NCBI RefSeq assembly: GCF_947166265.1
Contig: NZ_CAMVDO010000008.1
Coordinates: 62,001 to 126,000 of the forward strand
DNA from: an uncultured Fibrobacter sp.
GTDB lineage: Bacteria > Fibrobacterota > Fibrobacteria > Fibrobacterales > Fibrobacteraceae
Length of the DNA: 64,000 nt
Direction of reading: 5' to 3'
The translations under genes were made by a program, and so were the position numbers. This document shows positions 8,382 to 16,437 of this stretch, one piece after another (the stretch's first letter is position 1; each line of letters opens with the position of its first letter). Below the pieces are notes generated by a model, which was given only the letters and a program-made list of their open reading frames with translations, did not search any database and had not been told where the DNA came from.

Positions 8382-9560
8382 ATGAGCGATAAGACAGCAA
8401 GAATCGGGTGGATTGACGAATTCAAGGGATTCGTGTTATTGCTCGTCTGTTTATTCCACATCGAACAAAGTTTCGCAAACGTCAACATGGGAATGTTGCA
8501 TCTAAGCGCACTCCGCATGTCGGCATTTTTCTTTATTTCGGGAATGCTTTTCAGCACACGCCGTTTTCCGAACTTCAAAGATTACCTGATTCACAAGACC
8601 CGCGTCTTACTCGTCCCCTACATTCTACTTTCGTTGCAGTTTTTGGCTTTAGACCCGGTACTCTATCACTTCGATTGGTTTCCTCGAGCGCCGCGCATGA
8701 CCGTGATGAACATCTGTCCCGAAATCACAACTGTATGGGATTATATTTACTGGAATTTGGCGAAAATATTCGTGGCAGGAAAATCATCGATTGGCTCGGG
8801 ACCGCTTTGGTTCGTGTTCACGCTGTATAGCGTGAGTCTGATGTTTTACGGGTTGCAAAAAGTCGCGGGCCGTATAACGGCGCCGCGGATTGCGAACACA
8901 ATCATAGCCATTGCAAGTCTTGCGGGCGGTTGGCTCCTGTACAAGAACCACATTCGTTTGCCACTCGGGATTGAGCGAGACCTGACGGTGTTATTCTTCT
9001 TCGCCTGCGGGTGGCTTTGCAAGGGAGTATTAAAAGATCCCCGCCTTCGCGGGGATGACAGAAAAAAAGCGGGGATGTCAAAAAAGAAAGCGAAACTAAC
9101 TGGAAAAAAAAACGTAATCCTCGCGGTAGCGACCATTGTCGCTTTCGTCACCTACGCATTTATCGAAGTTCCGGATCCGTATTTCAGTATTATGAACAAC
9201 GACCTCGGAAAAAGTTTCATCGGATTTCTTGCAAGTTCTATTTTCGGAATCACGGGACTCATCGCGACATTCATGCTTGCAGATAAATTACCAAGCCTAG
9301 CCCCCATCCGAATCGTCAAGGGAATTCTGCAGAACATTTCCCGAAATGCACTCGTGATTCTCGCCGTTCACTGGTGGATTCTACTGGTGCTACGCATTAT
9401 TTTCAAGAAAGAGATGGACCGCCCCGGCATCGCCTACCTTTCAGCACTTATTGTCACCGCAGGCGTGATAGTCGCCATTCCCATTTTCAGATGCAAACTC
9501 TACAAGTTGCTCGGGAAAGAAAAAGTAAGCGTTCGCGAAAGCCTGCGCATTCGCGGTTAA
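8382..9560 (+). CDS. acyltransferase family 3 membrane protein with in-frame repeat insertion
   Basis: A 392-residue polytopic inner-membrane protein of the acyltransferase-3 (OafA/YrhL/NodX) type, which moves acyl groups, often acetyl, onto sugars of surface polysaccharides. It starts with RIGWIDEFKGFVLLLVCLFHIEQSF; the His after the first helix is the family's conserved active-site residue. About ten hydrophobic helices follow, including AFFFISGMLFS and PLWFVFTLYS. Around residues 218-245 a highly basic hydrophilic loop is encoded by a palindromic genome repeat (KDPRLRGDDRKKAGMSKKKAK), so the element has inserted in frame between helices. GAAAAGAA precedes the ATG. The stop overlaps that of the convergent patatin gene (shared TTAA). 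Acceptor and acyl donor are unknown. Confidence 0.85.
   Translation: MSDKTARIGWIDEFKGFVLLLVCLFHIEQSFANVNMGMLHLSALRMSAFFFISGMLFSTRRFPNFKDYLIHKTRVLLVPYILLSLQFLALDPVLYHFDWFPRAPRMTVMNICPEITTVWDYIYWNLAKIFVAGKSSIGSGPLWFVFTLYSVSLMFYGLQKVAGRITAPRIANTIIAIASLAGGWLLYKNHIRLPLGIERDLTVLFFFACGWLCKGVLKDPRLRGDDRKKAGMSKKKAKLTGKKNVILAVATIVAFVTYAFIEVPDPYFSIMNNDLGKSFIGFLASSIFGITGLIATFMLADKLPSLAPIRIVKGILQNISRNALVILAVHWWILLVLRIIFKKEMDRPGIAYLSALIVTAGVIVAIPIFRCKLYKLLGKEKVSVRESLRIRG
9036..9080 (+). repeat. GGATGACA-family palindrome inside a coding sequence
   Basis: GATCCCCGCCTTCGCGGGGATGACA at 9036-9060 (stem CCCCGC/GCGGGG), then a partial second copy GCGGGGATGTCA ending at 9080. It is translated in frame within the acyltransferase-3 gene as a basic loop containing DPRLRGDD. 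Confidence 0.9.
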
Positions 9561-10402
9561 ATTTCGAGGAAGGCCTTTAAGTCGTCCATGCGCTTTTTAG
9601 CCATTTCAACACCATGCTCGTAAGATTCATTCATCTTTTCCATATTGGTATCAAACTGGTCGCACAAATCAATCAACGGACGGATCAAGAGCAAACGCCC
9701 CTCTTTTTCGAGCTGTTCAATCCGCACAAACATCTTGTCGTAGCGTTTGAGGCGAATCATAAGGGCTCGGAAAAGATCCGGATACTTGCGCTTGTACATC
9801 GGATTTAAAATTGCACGGTACTTGCGGAAATCCGTCACGGCCTCGCCCGGGTAATGCGTCGAAATCGCAACCACCTTGTCGCAGCCTTTTTCAAAAGCGC
9901 GTTCAAAAGGAATCGGCACCGTAATGCAACCGTCGGCGTAATGTTTCCCCTCGAGGGAGGCCATCGGGAAAATCATCGGCAAGGCGCAACTTGCACTAAT
10001 CAAGTCCAGCAGACGTTTCTTGTCGTTCTTTTCGCTCTTGAATTCGGCACGGCCCGTCTCGCAACAGGTAAGGCCAATTTCACATTCGATATTGGAATTG
10101 CGATACGCCTCAAAATCCAGCGGCATTACACCATCGGCGGCAAGGTAATTCAGCGCATGGAATTCCTTCTGAATTCCGATAAACTTACTCGCCCATTTTT
10201 TGCCTTTCTGGAGACGCGTCGGAAGCACGATAAAACGTAAACGTCCCTGCTGACGCGTAATGAAATTCACGGCAGCGTGTGCACCGGCAGATACACCCGC
10301 CACGTAATTGAAATCAATTCCTTCGTCAAGCCAGGTATCAATCACCCCTGCACTGAACATCGTCTGGCGAGAGCCACCTTCAAGTACAAGTCCCGTTTTC
10401 AC
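9557..10402 (-). CDS. patatin-like phospholipase family protein
   Basis: A 281-residue patatin-fold hydrolase with the Ser-Asp dyad. The oxyanion region is LEGGSRQ (residues 8-13), the nucleophile elbow is GVSAG (Ser38) and the Asp sits in DG of YADGCITVPIP. No signal peptide, so cytosolic or peripheral on the inner membrane, like RssA/YjjU-type proteins that hydrolyse lipid acyl esters. The start is GTG at 10402, overlapping the PlsC-like gene's stop as GTGA, so the pair is translationally coupled. An acyltransferase and a lipase in one operon suggests phospholipid acyl remodelling, but that is inference. It ends tail to tail with the acyltransferase-3 gene. Confidence 0.88.
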   Translation of the reverse strand: MKTGLVLEGGSRQTMFSAGVIDTWLDEGIDFNYVAGVSAGAHAAVNFITRQQGRLRFIVLPTRLQKGKKWASKFIGIQKEFHALNYLAADGVMPLDFEAYRNSNIECEIGLTCCETGRAEFKSEKNDKKRLLDLISASCALPMIFPMASLEGKHYADGCITVPIPFERAFEKGCDKVVAISTHYPGEAVTDFRKYRAILNPMYKRKYPDLFRALMIRLKRYDKMFVRIEQLEKEGRLLLIRPLIDLCDQFDTNMEKMNESYEHGVEMAKKRMDDLKAFLEI

Positions 10403-11142
10403 GCATTCCCTCCATTGTCATTCCCGACCTGATCGGGAATTTCCTGTTCAGCTGGAGTTTCAGCCGCGATAGGCAACACCGGCGCATTCTCTACGCCAAG
10501 GGCCTTCTGCTTAAGCGTCCAAATTTTCTGCCTAAAGTATTCGCTACGTTCCGCCAAGTGCTTCGAAGAAGGAATTCCCTTCACGCGTTCAATCTTTTCG
10601 GGTTCAGCAACAACCACCTGCGTGCGGTGACCGAACTTGTAGATTCCATCGAGGCCTACAGCCAAAACCGGCGCACCCGTGCTACGAGCAAGGAACGCAA
10701 AGCCCGTCTTGAATTCGTTCAGCAAGCCGTCATAGCGGCACTTGCCTTCAGGGAAAATAATCACCGAGTTTCCCTTTTCCAGCTCACGCTTTGCAATCAA
10801 GGCCCACTCGGTATCCATATTGAAACGGTCGCAAGGAATTACGCACTTCGCACGAGTCAAGGCCCAACTGAAATGCGGATCTTCAACCTGGTCCTTCGCC
10901 ACCACAATACTATGATTGTAGAAAAACACCGCAAGCATCATAATCGGGTCGAGCATGCTCGTATGGTTTGCAATAATCACCGAAGGCGTCTTAAGATGGG
11001 CGGACTTGACCGTCTCTCCCGTAAACACGACCTTCGGGCGGAACCACACAAACATAAAGACGCGCACCGTGTATATCACCACGACAACGAACGCGCACAT
11101 CACAAGTTCGACAAGCGGATTTTTCTTTTTTACGTCAGGCAT
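10399..11142 (-). CDS. 1-acyl-sn-glycerol-3-phosphate acyltransferase-like protein
   Basis: A 247-residue PlsC-family acyltransferase of the membrane surface. It has an N-terminal hydrophobic helix (about 10-34), the catalytic HTSMLD (His60, Asp65; HX4D), the substrate-binding VIIFPEGKCR (about 129-138) and a later hydrophobic beta segment GAPVLAVGLDG. Family role: acyl transfer from acyl-ACP or acyl-CoA to lysophosphatidate or a related glycerolipid. The C-terminus IPDQVGNDNGG is encoded by a palindromic genome repeat (10416-10440), so the last residues look like a late addition. It follows the FabZ gene after a repeat-bearing 98-nt gap and is coupled to the patatin gene. Confidence 0.9.
   Translation of the reverse strand: MPDVKKKNPLVELVMCAFVVVVIYTVRVFMFVWFRPKVVFTGETVKSAHLKTPSVIIANHTSMLDPIMMLAVFFYNHSIVVAKDQVEDPHFSWALTRAKCVIPCDRFNMDTEWALIAKRELEKGNSVIIFPEGKCRYDGLLNEFKTGFAFLARSTGAPVLAVGLDGIYKFGHRTQVVVAEPEKIERVKGIPSSKHLAERSEYFRQKIWTLKQKALGVENAPVLPIAAETPAEQEIPDQVGNDNGGNA
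10416..10440 (-). repeat. GGATGACA-family palindrome in the plsC-like C-terminus
   Basis: On the minus strand TTCCCGATCAGGTCGGGAATGACA; stem CCCGA/TCGGG. It encodes the last residues of the acyltransferase. It is the only clear copy in this window pointing left. Confidence 0.75.
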
Positions 11143-11168
11143 TACTAATCAACGTCTTTGCGAGAGAA

Positions 11169-11234
11169 GATTCCCGCCTTCGCGGGAATGACATTTGCTG
11201 AGTACGTCATTGCGAGCGAAAGCGAAGCAATCCA
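11169..11234 (+). repeat. two adjacent palindromic repeats of different families
   Basis: GATTCCCGCCTTCGCGGGAATGACA at 11169-11193 belongs to the GGATGACA family. CGTCATTGCGAGCGAAAGCGAAGCAATCCA at 11205-11234 is a second palindrome of a type I know from many other bacterial genomes. They fill the gap between the FabZ and PlsC-like genes. Confidence 0.8.
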
Positions 11235-11240
11235 CAATAC

Positions 11241-11687
11241 TTACTTTCCGAGGCTTTCCTTCGGAATGCTCGTAAAGGTGAGCGCACCCTTCGCGTGAAC
11301 GTTGCCGTTCACTTTCACGATGCAGTCAAAGCCGACCAATACGCCGCCTTCCTTCGTCTTCTTCACGGAAATTTCAAGCTGGTCGCCCGGAATCACAGGC
11401 TTCACGAACTTGAATCCGTCAATCTTCAAAAGCACATAGAGATTCTTTTCCAAATCTTCGGCTGGCTTTTCGATGACGAGCGAGCAGAGCTGGGCGCAGC
11501 TTTCCACAATGAGCACACCCGGCATAATCGGGGTTCCCGGGAAATGTCCCGTAAAATACGGTTCATTCACGCTCACATTCTTGAGGCCCACAGCCGATTC
11601 ATTCGGCACCAGTTCCTTGACCTTTTCGATCATCTGGAACGGCGGACGCTGCGCAATCTTTTCGCTAATTTCGTAAATGTTCATCAT
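11241..11687 (-). CDS. fabZ: 3-hydroxyacyl-[acyl-carrier-protein] dehydratase (FabZ-like)
   Basis: A 148-residue hot-dog-fold dehydratase. The signature is GHFPGTPIMPGVLIVE with catalytic His48 and Glu62, and the N-terminal RPPFQMIEKV lines up with FabZ. It removes water from 3-hydroxyacyl-ACP in the elongation cycle. Two adjacent ATGs exist; the outer one overlaps the FabG stop as ATGA. It is the fourth gene of an ACP, double-ketosynthase, FabG, FabZ set, so it probably serves that set, whether as the general fatty-acid dehydratase or a pathway-specific one. Confidence 0.92.
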   Translation of the reverse strand: MMNIYEISEKIAQRPPFQMIEKVKELVPNESAVGLKNVSVNEPYFTGHFPGTPIMPGVLIVESCAQLCSLVIEKPAEDLEKNLYVLLKIDGFKFVKPVIPGDQLEISVKKTKEGGVLVGFDCIVKVNGNVHAKGALTFTSIPKESLGK

Positions 11688-12415
11688 AGAGAAAGTCCTC
11701 CGTCGAGCACGAACACCTGGCCTGTCACATAGGCGAACTGGTCAGAAGCAAGTGCAGAAACGATGTTCGCCACTTCGTCGGCAGAGCCAAAACGCTTGAG
11801 CGGAATCTTTTCGAGATAGCCCTTGCGGGTTTCTTCGGGAATGGCCTCGATCATTTCAGTTGCGATAAAACCCGGAGCGACAGCATTCACGCGGATACCG
11901 AAGCCGCCGAGTTCCTTCGCGAGCGTCTGCGTCAGAGAATTCACGGCGCCCTTCGTGGCACTGTAAACGGCCTGGCCCGCGAGAGCGAACTTCGAAGACA
12001 CGGAACTCATGTTGATAATCACGCCGGACTTCTGCTTGTACATCTTCACGGCGACCTGCTGGGCGCAATAGAAATAGCCCTTCACGTTCAGGTCGAAGCA
12101 CTTGTCGAGAGTTGCCGGGTTCATCATCATCAGGTATTCGTCGCGGACAATGCCCGCGTTGTTCACGAGCACGTCGATGCGGCCATACGCCTTGAACACT
12201 TCGCGCACCATCACCTTGACTTCGTCGAGCTTAGAAACGTCGGCCTTGTAAATCATGCCGTCGCCACCTTCAGCCTTGATCTGGTCGAGCGTCGCGTTTG
12301 CCGCCTCGTCGGAACTGGAGTAGTTCACCACGACCGTATAACCGTCACGTGCGAGTCGCAGGGCGCAAGCCTTGCCGATTCCCTTAGATGCACCTGTCAC
12401 CAAAGCAACTTTCAT
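11684..12415 (-). CDS. fabG: 3-oxoacyl-[acyl-carrier-protein] reductase
   Basis: A 243-residue short-chain dehydrogenase/reductase of FabG type: NADPH-binding TGASKGIG (7-14), NNAG (85-88), catalytic Ser138, Tyr151 and Lys155 (YSATK), and the FabG-typical end VTGQVFVLDGGLSL. It reduces 3-oxoacyl-ACP to the 3-hydroxy form. The start at 12415 is chosen because GAAGGAG lies just upstream and the longer frame (to 12478) would overlap the ketosynthase gene. It follows that gene by 19 nt and overlaps fabZ by 4 nt. Confidence 0.95.
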   Translation of the reverse strand: MKVALVTGASKGIGKACALRLARDGYTVVVNYSSSDEAANATLDQIKAEGGDGMIYKADVSKLDEVKVMVREVFKAYGRIDVLVNNAGIVRDEYLMMMNPATLDKCFDLNVKGYFYCAQQVAVKMYKQKSGVIINMSSVSSKFALAGQAVYSATKGAVNSLTQTLAKELGGFGIRVNAVAPGFIATEMIEAIPEETRKGYLEKIPLKRFGSADEVANIVSALASDQFAYVTGQVFVLDGGLSL

Positions 12416-12434
12416 CTTCAATTCTCCTTCTAAA

Positions 12435-14831
12435 CTATTTTCCGAAAACAACGGCGCTGTAGGAGCCACCCGCCGCAAACGAAATCACCAAAACTTTCTT
12501 GAGGTTTGCAGCGTCAGCCTTCTTGGATGCCACGGAACCGTCGGCCGCGACAAAGTAGGCATTGTCGCCTGCAAGTTCGCCACTCAACAGGAGAGCAGCT
12601 TCAGCAGCGGCCAAAGCGGCAGACCCCGCACGGCCTTCGCCCGTGCGTTCCTTGACTTCAAATAGCGGCATCGAGGCGAGCTTTTCGCCAAACACGCGCT
12701 TGAGTGCGCCCTTCTCGATATCGTCGATTCGCTTGCAACCGTTCGCAAAGCCGCAAACCGCATCAATTTCGCTAGCGGAAATTCCAGCATCAGCGAGAGC
12801 ATCGGCAATCGCCTTGTCCAGCGCCTCGTCGGAGCCGACCAGCTTGCCGAACTTCACGTTCTTGCGACCATGACCAAAACCGAGCGCGTAGCAGTAGACC
12901 TTTGCACCACGGGCCTTGGCGTAGCCTTCTTCTTCGAGCATAATGGACACAGAGCCGTCACCCACCACGCAACCTTCGTTGCCTGCGAAAGGCGCCACCA
13001 CGTCCGTTGCGGCCACGCCGAGCTTCTGGGCAAATTCGGTAATGATCGGCAGGTTTTCGTCAGTACCGGTTGCCATCATCGCCTGTTCCTGGCCGTCGTG
13101 AATCACGTTCATCGAGTATCCGATGCTGTCGAGGCCAGAAAGCGGCCCCGTCGTAATCGTGACGCCGTAACCCTTAATGCCGGAGCAAATGGAAAGGTAG
13201 CCGCCCGCCGCATTGTAAACCGTATGCGGGAACTTGAAAGCAGATCCCTGGGAATTACCTTCGCGGGCAATCAGTTCTTCAAAATCGTAAGTGGCACCGA
13301 GGCCGCCTTCGCTGGTACCCACGATAATGCCGATATCCTTCGCGTTATCGTCGGTCACCTGGAGGTTTGCGTCCTGCAAAGCGCGCATCCCCGATACCGT
13401 CTGGAGCTGTCCCAGGTTGTCGAGCTTGCGGTAGAACGCCATCTTGATGCCGAGTTCCTTATAGTCGTCGAGCGCAATCGTCGAATGTACCGAAGCCGAT
13501 TCAGGCTTCTTGTCGGCCTTTACCGCTTCGAGGTAGGCAGCCTTGCTGTTACCGAGCGGAGAGACAATTCCAAGACCTGTCACGGCAATCTTCTTTGCCT
13601 TGGCGGACTGGGCGGAAACTTCGCCGGGGACCTTCGAGAAAACAATCGCCGCATTCGTTCCGCCGAACGCCACGTTGTTGCTCAACACGCACTTGAGTTC
13701 CTTATGGCGGGCATGGTTCTGCACGAAGTCGAGACTCCCTACCTTTTCCTTGAGGGCAGCGGACTGTTCGTCGCTGTAAGGGAACGTCGGGAGCACCGTA
13801 TCGGTCGTCAGGGCCTTGATGCTGAACACGGCTTCGATAGCACCGGCGGCACCGAGACAGTGGCCGGTCATCACCTTGGTCGAGCTCACGCTGACATTTG
13901 CATTGTCTTCGCCAAAGAAATTCTTGAACGCCGTAATTTCGGCATTGTCGTTCTTGCCCGTACCCGTACCGTGAGCATTCACGTAACCGATATCGGACTT
14001 GTCGATGCCGGAATTCTTGACGGCGCGGTTAATCGCTTCCATCAGGCAAACGCCATCTTCACGCGGGGCGGTAATGTGGTTCGCGTCGCTCGTAACGCCC
14101 GATCCGAGCACTTCGCAGTACTGTTTTGCGGAGCGCTTCTGGGCATGTTCGTAAGATTCCACAATGACGATACCCGCACCTTCGCCAAGCGTAATGCCGT
14201 TGCAACGGTTGAACGGAGAGCATCCGTTTTCGTCGAGGGCATGAAGCGAAAGGAAGCCGGAATACGGAACTGCAGCAAAGGAGTCGGCACCGCCCGCAAT
14301 CACCACGTCGGCCTTGCCCGCACGAATCAAGTCGCAAGCAACCGCAATCGAAATCGTTCCTGCCGCACAGGCGTTCGCCACGTTCGTCACGATACCGCCA
14401 GCACCACAGGATTCTGCCACCTGCGAAGCAATCGCCGCAATAGGCATCTTTGCAATTTCAGAAGCGTCGCGGCCATGCTGGTGGTACTGCTCAATCGAAA
14501 GGACACCGCCCACGCAGCTACCGATGACCACGCTCACGCGTTGGTCGTCACCAAAATTCGAAAGCCCCGCATCGGCCAAGGCCTCATTCGCGGCCTTGAT
14601 GCAGAGCTTAGAGACGCGGTCCTTTTCTTCGGGAGCGTCCAAGTTGTCGAGGGTATCGCACTTGACTTCGGCAGCCAAGTCCGCATAGCAGTTCACGGTA
14701 TCGACCGAAGTCGTCTTATGGATGCCCGAAACAGATTCCAGGGCACTTTTCCAAGTTTCTTCGACATTGTTACCGACGGCGCAAATAACACCCAAGCCAG
14801 TAACTACACAGCGACGTTCGTCAGGGGTCAT
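12435..14831 (-). CDS. fused double beta-ketoacyl synthase: active KS plus degenerate KS (CLF-like)
   Basis: A 798-residue protein with two thiolase-fold ketosynthase domains in tandem. Domain 1 (about 1-415) is a full FabF-type condensing enzyme: Cys155 in NACAAG, His287 in AHGTGTGKND, Lys319 and His324 in MTGHCLGAAGA. Domain 2 (about 425-798) begins KIAVTGLGIVSPLG and keeps the fold's NAAGGYLSI and AAGGSYSAVVFG ends, but the nucleophile region reads TTGPLSGLDS with no Cys, the HGTGT motif is FANGCKRID and the TGHxxGAAG motif is RTGEGRAGSAA. It is therefore a chain-length-factor-like, non-condensing partner fused to its KS. The ATG at 14831 has GGAG 4-8 nt upstream. It lies between the ACP and FabG genes. 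Fused KS-CLF is known in PUFA synthases; in a discrete-enzyme system it is unusual. Confidence 0.88.
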   Translation of the reverse strand: MTPDERRCVVTGLGVICAVGNNVEETWKSALESVSGIHKTTSVDTVNCYADLAAEVKCDTLDNLDAPEEKDRVSKLCIKAANEALADAGLSNFGDDQRVSVVIGSCVGGVLSIEQYHQHGRDASEIAKMPIAAIASQVAESCGAGGIVTNVANACAAGTISIAVACDLIRAGKADVVIAGGADSFAAVPYSGFLSLHALDENGCSPFNRCNGITLGEGAGIVIVESYEHAQKRSAKQYCEVLGSGVTSDANHITAPREDGVCLMEAINRAVKNSGIDKSDIGYVNAHGTGTGKNDNAEITAFKNFFGEDNANVSVSSTKVMTGHCLGAAGAIEAVFSIKALTTDTVLPTFPYSDEQSAALKEKVGSLDFVQNHARHKELKCVLSNNVAFGGTNAAIVFSKVPGEVSAQSAKAKKIAVTGLGIVSPLGNSKAAYLEAVKADKKPESASVHSTIALDDYKELGIKMAFYRKLDNLGQLQTVSGMRALQDANLQVTDDNAKDIGIIVGTSEGGLGATYDFEELIAREGNSQGSAFKFPHTVYNAAGGYLSICSGIKGYGVTITTGPLSGLDSIGYSMNVIHDGQEQAMMATGTDENLPIITEFAQKLGVAATDVVAPFAGNEGCVVGDGSVSIMLEEEGYAKARGAKVYCYALGFGHGRKNVKFGKLVGSDEALDKAIADALADAGISASEIDAVCGFANGCKRIDDIEKGALKRVFGEKLASMPLFEVKERTGEGRAGSAALAAAEAALLLSGELAGDNAYFVAADGSVASKKADAANLKKVLVISFAAGGSYSAVVFGK

Positions 14832-14854
14832 ACTACTCCAAAAATCTACAAGGA

Positions 14855-14903
14855 GATCCCCGCCTTGCTTCGACAAAGCTCAGCACAGGTCGCGGGGATG
14901 ACA
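14855..14903 (+). repeat. GGATGACA-family element with an extended loop
   Basis: GATCCCCGCC at the left and CGCGGGGATGACA at the right enclose a second inverted segment TGCTTCGACAAAGCTCAGCACAGG. It lies between the ACP and double-KS genes, so it would be transcribed in that operon's mRNA. Confidence 0.75.
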
Positions 14904-14938
14904 AGTTTAATTGTGCCGCAGGGGCAAAGCAACAAAAA

Positions 14939-15184
14939 TTAGGCCTTGTGGGCTTCGATATAGGCGGCGATCGTATCGATGCTCTGGAAGTTTTCCTTGG
15001 CAACACCGGTCATGGACACGCCGAAGTTGGAATCCACGAAAGAGATAATTTCGAGGGAATCCACGGAATCAAGGCCAATTTCTTCACCAAAAAGCGGAGT
15101 ATCGTACTGGAGCACGTCGCCATCGACGCCGAGGTCGGACATAAAGAAGGACTTGAGTTTGCTTTTCATTTCTTCAGAAGACAT
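14939..15184 (-). CDS. acyl carrier protein
   Basis: An 81-residue acidic acyl carrier protein. The phosphopantetheine Ser40 sits in GLDSVDSLEI, at the start of helix II, matching the ACP motif DSL. It would carry growing acyl chains for the double KS, FabG and FabZ encoded next in the operon. GAGGT precedes the ATG. The upstream gap (15185-15294) has TTGACA at 15241-15246 on the minus strand and a weak TATCTT at 15215-15220, with a 20-nt spacer longer than ideal. Whether this is the general ACP or pathway-specific cannot be told without the rest of the genome. Confidence 0.92.
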   Translation of the reverse strand: MSSEEMKSKLKSFFMSDLGVDGDVLQYDTPLFGEEIGLDSVDSLEIISFVDSNFGVSMTGVAKENFQSIDTIAAYIEAHKA

Positions 15185-15294
15185 AATTTACCTCATTAGT
15201 TTTATTTTCGCCGAAAGATAGAAAAAAATAAGAAGTCCAATGTCAAATTCTTTACAAAACCGACATAATAGCGAAAAGTATGGATAAAACGCCA

Positions 15295-16359
15295 CTAGAA
15301 TGCCTGGCGGACGTAGAACGACAGCCCAAGGTGATCAAAATCAACCCACGAGAAATCTGCACGGGCAAAAAGCGTCTGCTTTAAATTGAGGCCCAAAAGC
15401 GCACCCGCACCAACGGACCGGTGCCAATCGTTGCGTACAAGTTCTCCAAAATACCGCCCCGACTTGCCCCCTTCAAAAAAAGTGTGCGCCCCAAATCGCC
15501 ACCAGATGAACTGGCGTAACTCCGCCTGTACAATGACGGCCTGGTTATCCCCAAAATAAAGGCTCTCTACACCGCGAAAGCGGCAAATTCCATCGGGCCC
15601 TGCCAACATATCGAAAGGGACATCCCCATTGGAACGTTGCCACAGGAAACCGACCGCCGTCGTGGTCGTTTTTGAAAGGCTTGTATAACCACGCAAGTCA
15701 AGCGTTTCTACGTCAAAAGTATAATCGCCCAGAAGGTCGCTGTAAAACATCTGCTGCCACTGCGCCAAAAAACCATGCCGCGTCCAGTTGATGTTGTCTC
15801 GGGAATCGTATCCGAACAGGTACCCCACGCCGTTACGCCAACCGGAATGATCGTCGGGCAGGTCCGTAATATCGCCTTCCTCAAAATCGATCTCGGTATA
15901 TTCGGCGTGGACCTCAACGCCATACTTAAGCGTCGACGGCAACCCAATCCGCGATTCGACCTTGGTGCCATACTGGAATTTTTTTCGGTTGAAATTGGTT
16001 AAAACATCGATATCGGGATCGTTCCCGCGACCGTAATAACCGGCCACCCAGTCCTGATACTTGAGAAGCCCCCAGATACTCACCTGGTCATGGAACATAT
16101 AATAGTAGGGTTCCAATTGCAGCTGCAGCTGCCCTCGCGTCGAGCCGTATGCCGTAAGACCAATCTCGGGAACCTTACCGCCATGCTCGTCGGCCCTCAA
16201 AAAGAACAGCGACATCACGCCAACCTGGAATTCGGTCTCTTCAGTATAGCCCAGAATCGGGACTACGGAGTAGCGCTGAAAATCATCTTTCGAAGCACCT
16301 TCACCAAAGGCGAAGGCGCATGCCACACAAAGCAACAAGACAATTCTCCGTAAAACCAT
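15295..16359 (-). CDS. Omp85/BamA-type surface-antigen-like outer membrane protein
   Basis: A 354-residue predicted outer-membrane beta-barrel. Signal peptide of about 19 residues (RRIVLLLCVACAFAFG), then alternating hydrophobic strands. Features of the bacterial surface antigen (D15) barrel are visible: YYGRGNDPD, a strand with GYDSRDNINWTRHGFLAQ (as in DxRDxxxxPxxG), FRGVESLYFGDNQAVIVQAELRQ (like the RGY/RGxE loop), FFEGGKSG and a terminal aromatic YVRQAF. No POTRA domains, so it is the barrel-only subgroup, not BamA itself. The start ATG follows TATTAT by 8 nt with no Shine-Dalgarno site, so it may be leaderless. It lies upstream of the ACP operon but with its own spacing; export of a product of that operon is speculation. 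Confidence 0.75.
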   Translation of the reverse strand: MVLRRIVLLLCVACAFAFGEGASKDDFQRYSVVPILGYTEETEFQVGVMSLFFLRADEHGGKVPEIGLTAYGSTRGQLQLQLEPYYYMFHDQVSIWGLLKYQDWVAGYYGRGNDPDIDVLTNFNRKKFQYGTKVESRIGLPSTLKYGVEVHAEYTEIDFEEGDITDLPDDHSGWRNGVGYLFGYDSRDNINWTRHGFLAQWQQMFYSDLLGDYTFDVETLDLRGYTSLSKTTTTAVGFLWQRSNGDVPFDMLAGPDGICRFRGVESLYFGDNQAVIVQAELRQFIWWRFGAHTFFEGGKSGRYFGELVRNDWHRSVGAGALLGLNLKQTLFARADFSWVDFDHLGLSFYVRQAF

Positions 16360-16397
16360 TACGGAGAATAATAGAAAAATTCAACGCATAAAATCCT

Positions 16398-16423
16398 GGA
16401 TCCTGCGCTTTGCGCAGGATGAC
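16398..16423 (+). repeat. GGATGACA-family palindrome
   Basis: GGATCCTGCGCTTTGCGCAGGATGAC; stem ATCCTGCGC/GCGCAGGAT. Located in the 78-nt gap between the Omp85-like gene and the giant repeat protein gene. Confidence 0.8.
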
Positions 16424-16437
16424 GAGGGATGAGTGTG

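Noticed and set aside
12870-14942. 690-codon open frame on the plus strand opposite the double ketosynthase gene
   Set aside because: It is antisense to a gene with clear catalytic motifs; its translation is His/Arg-rich with no domain. Codon bias produces such frames.
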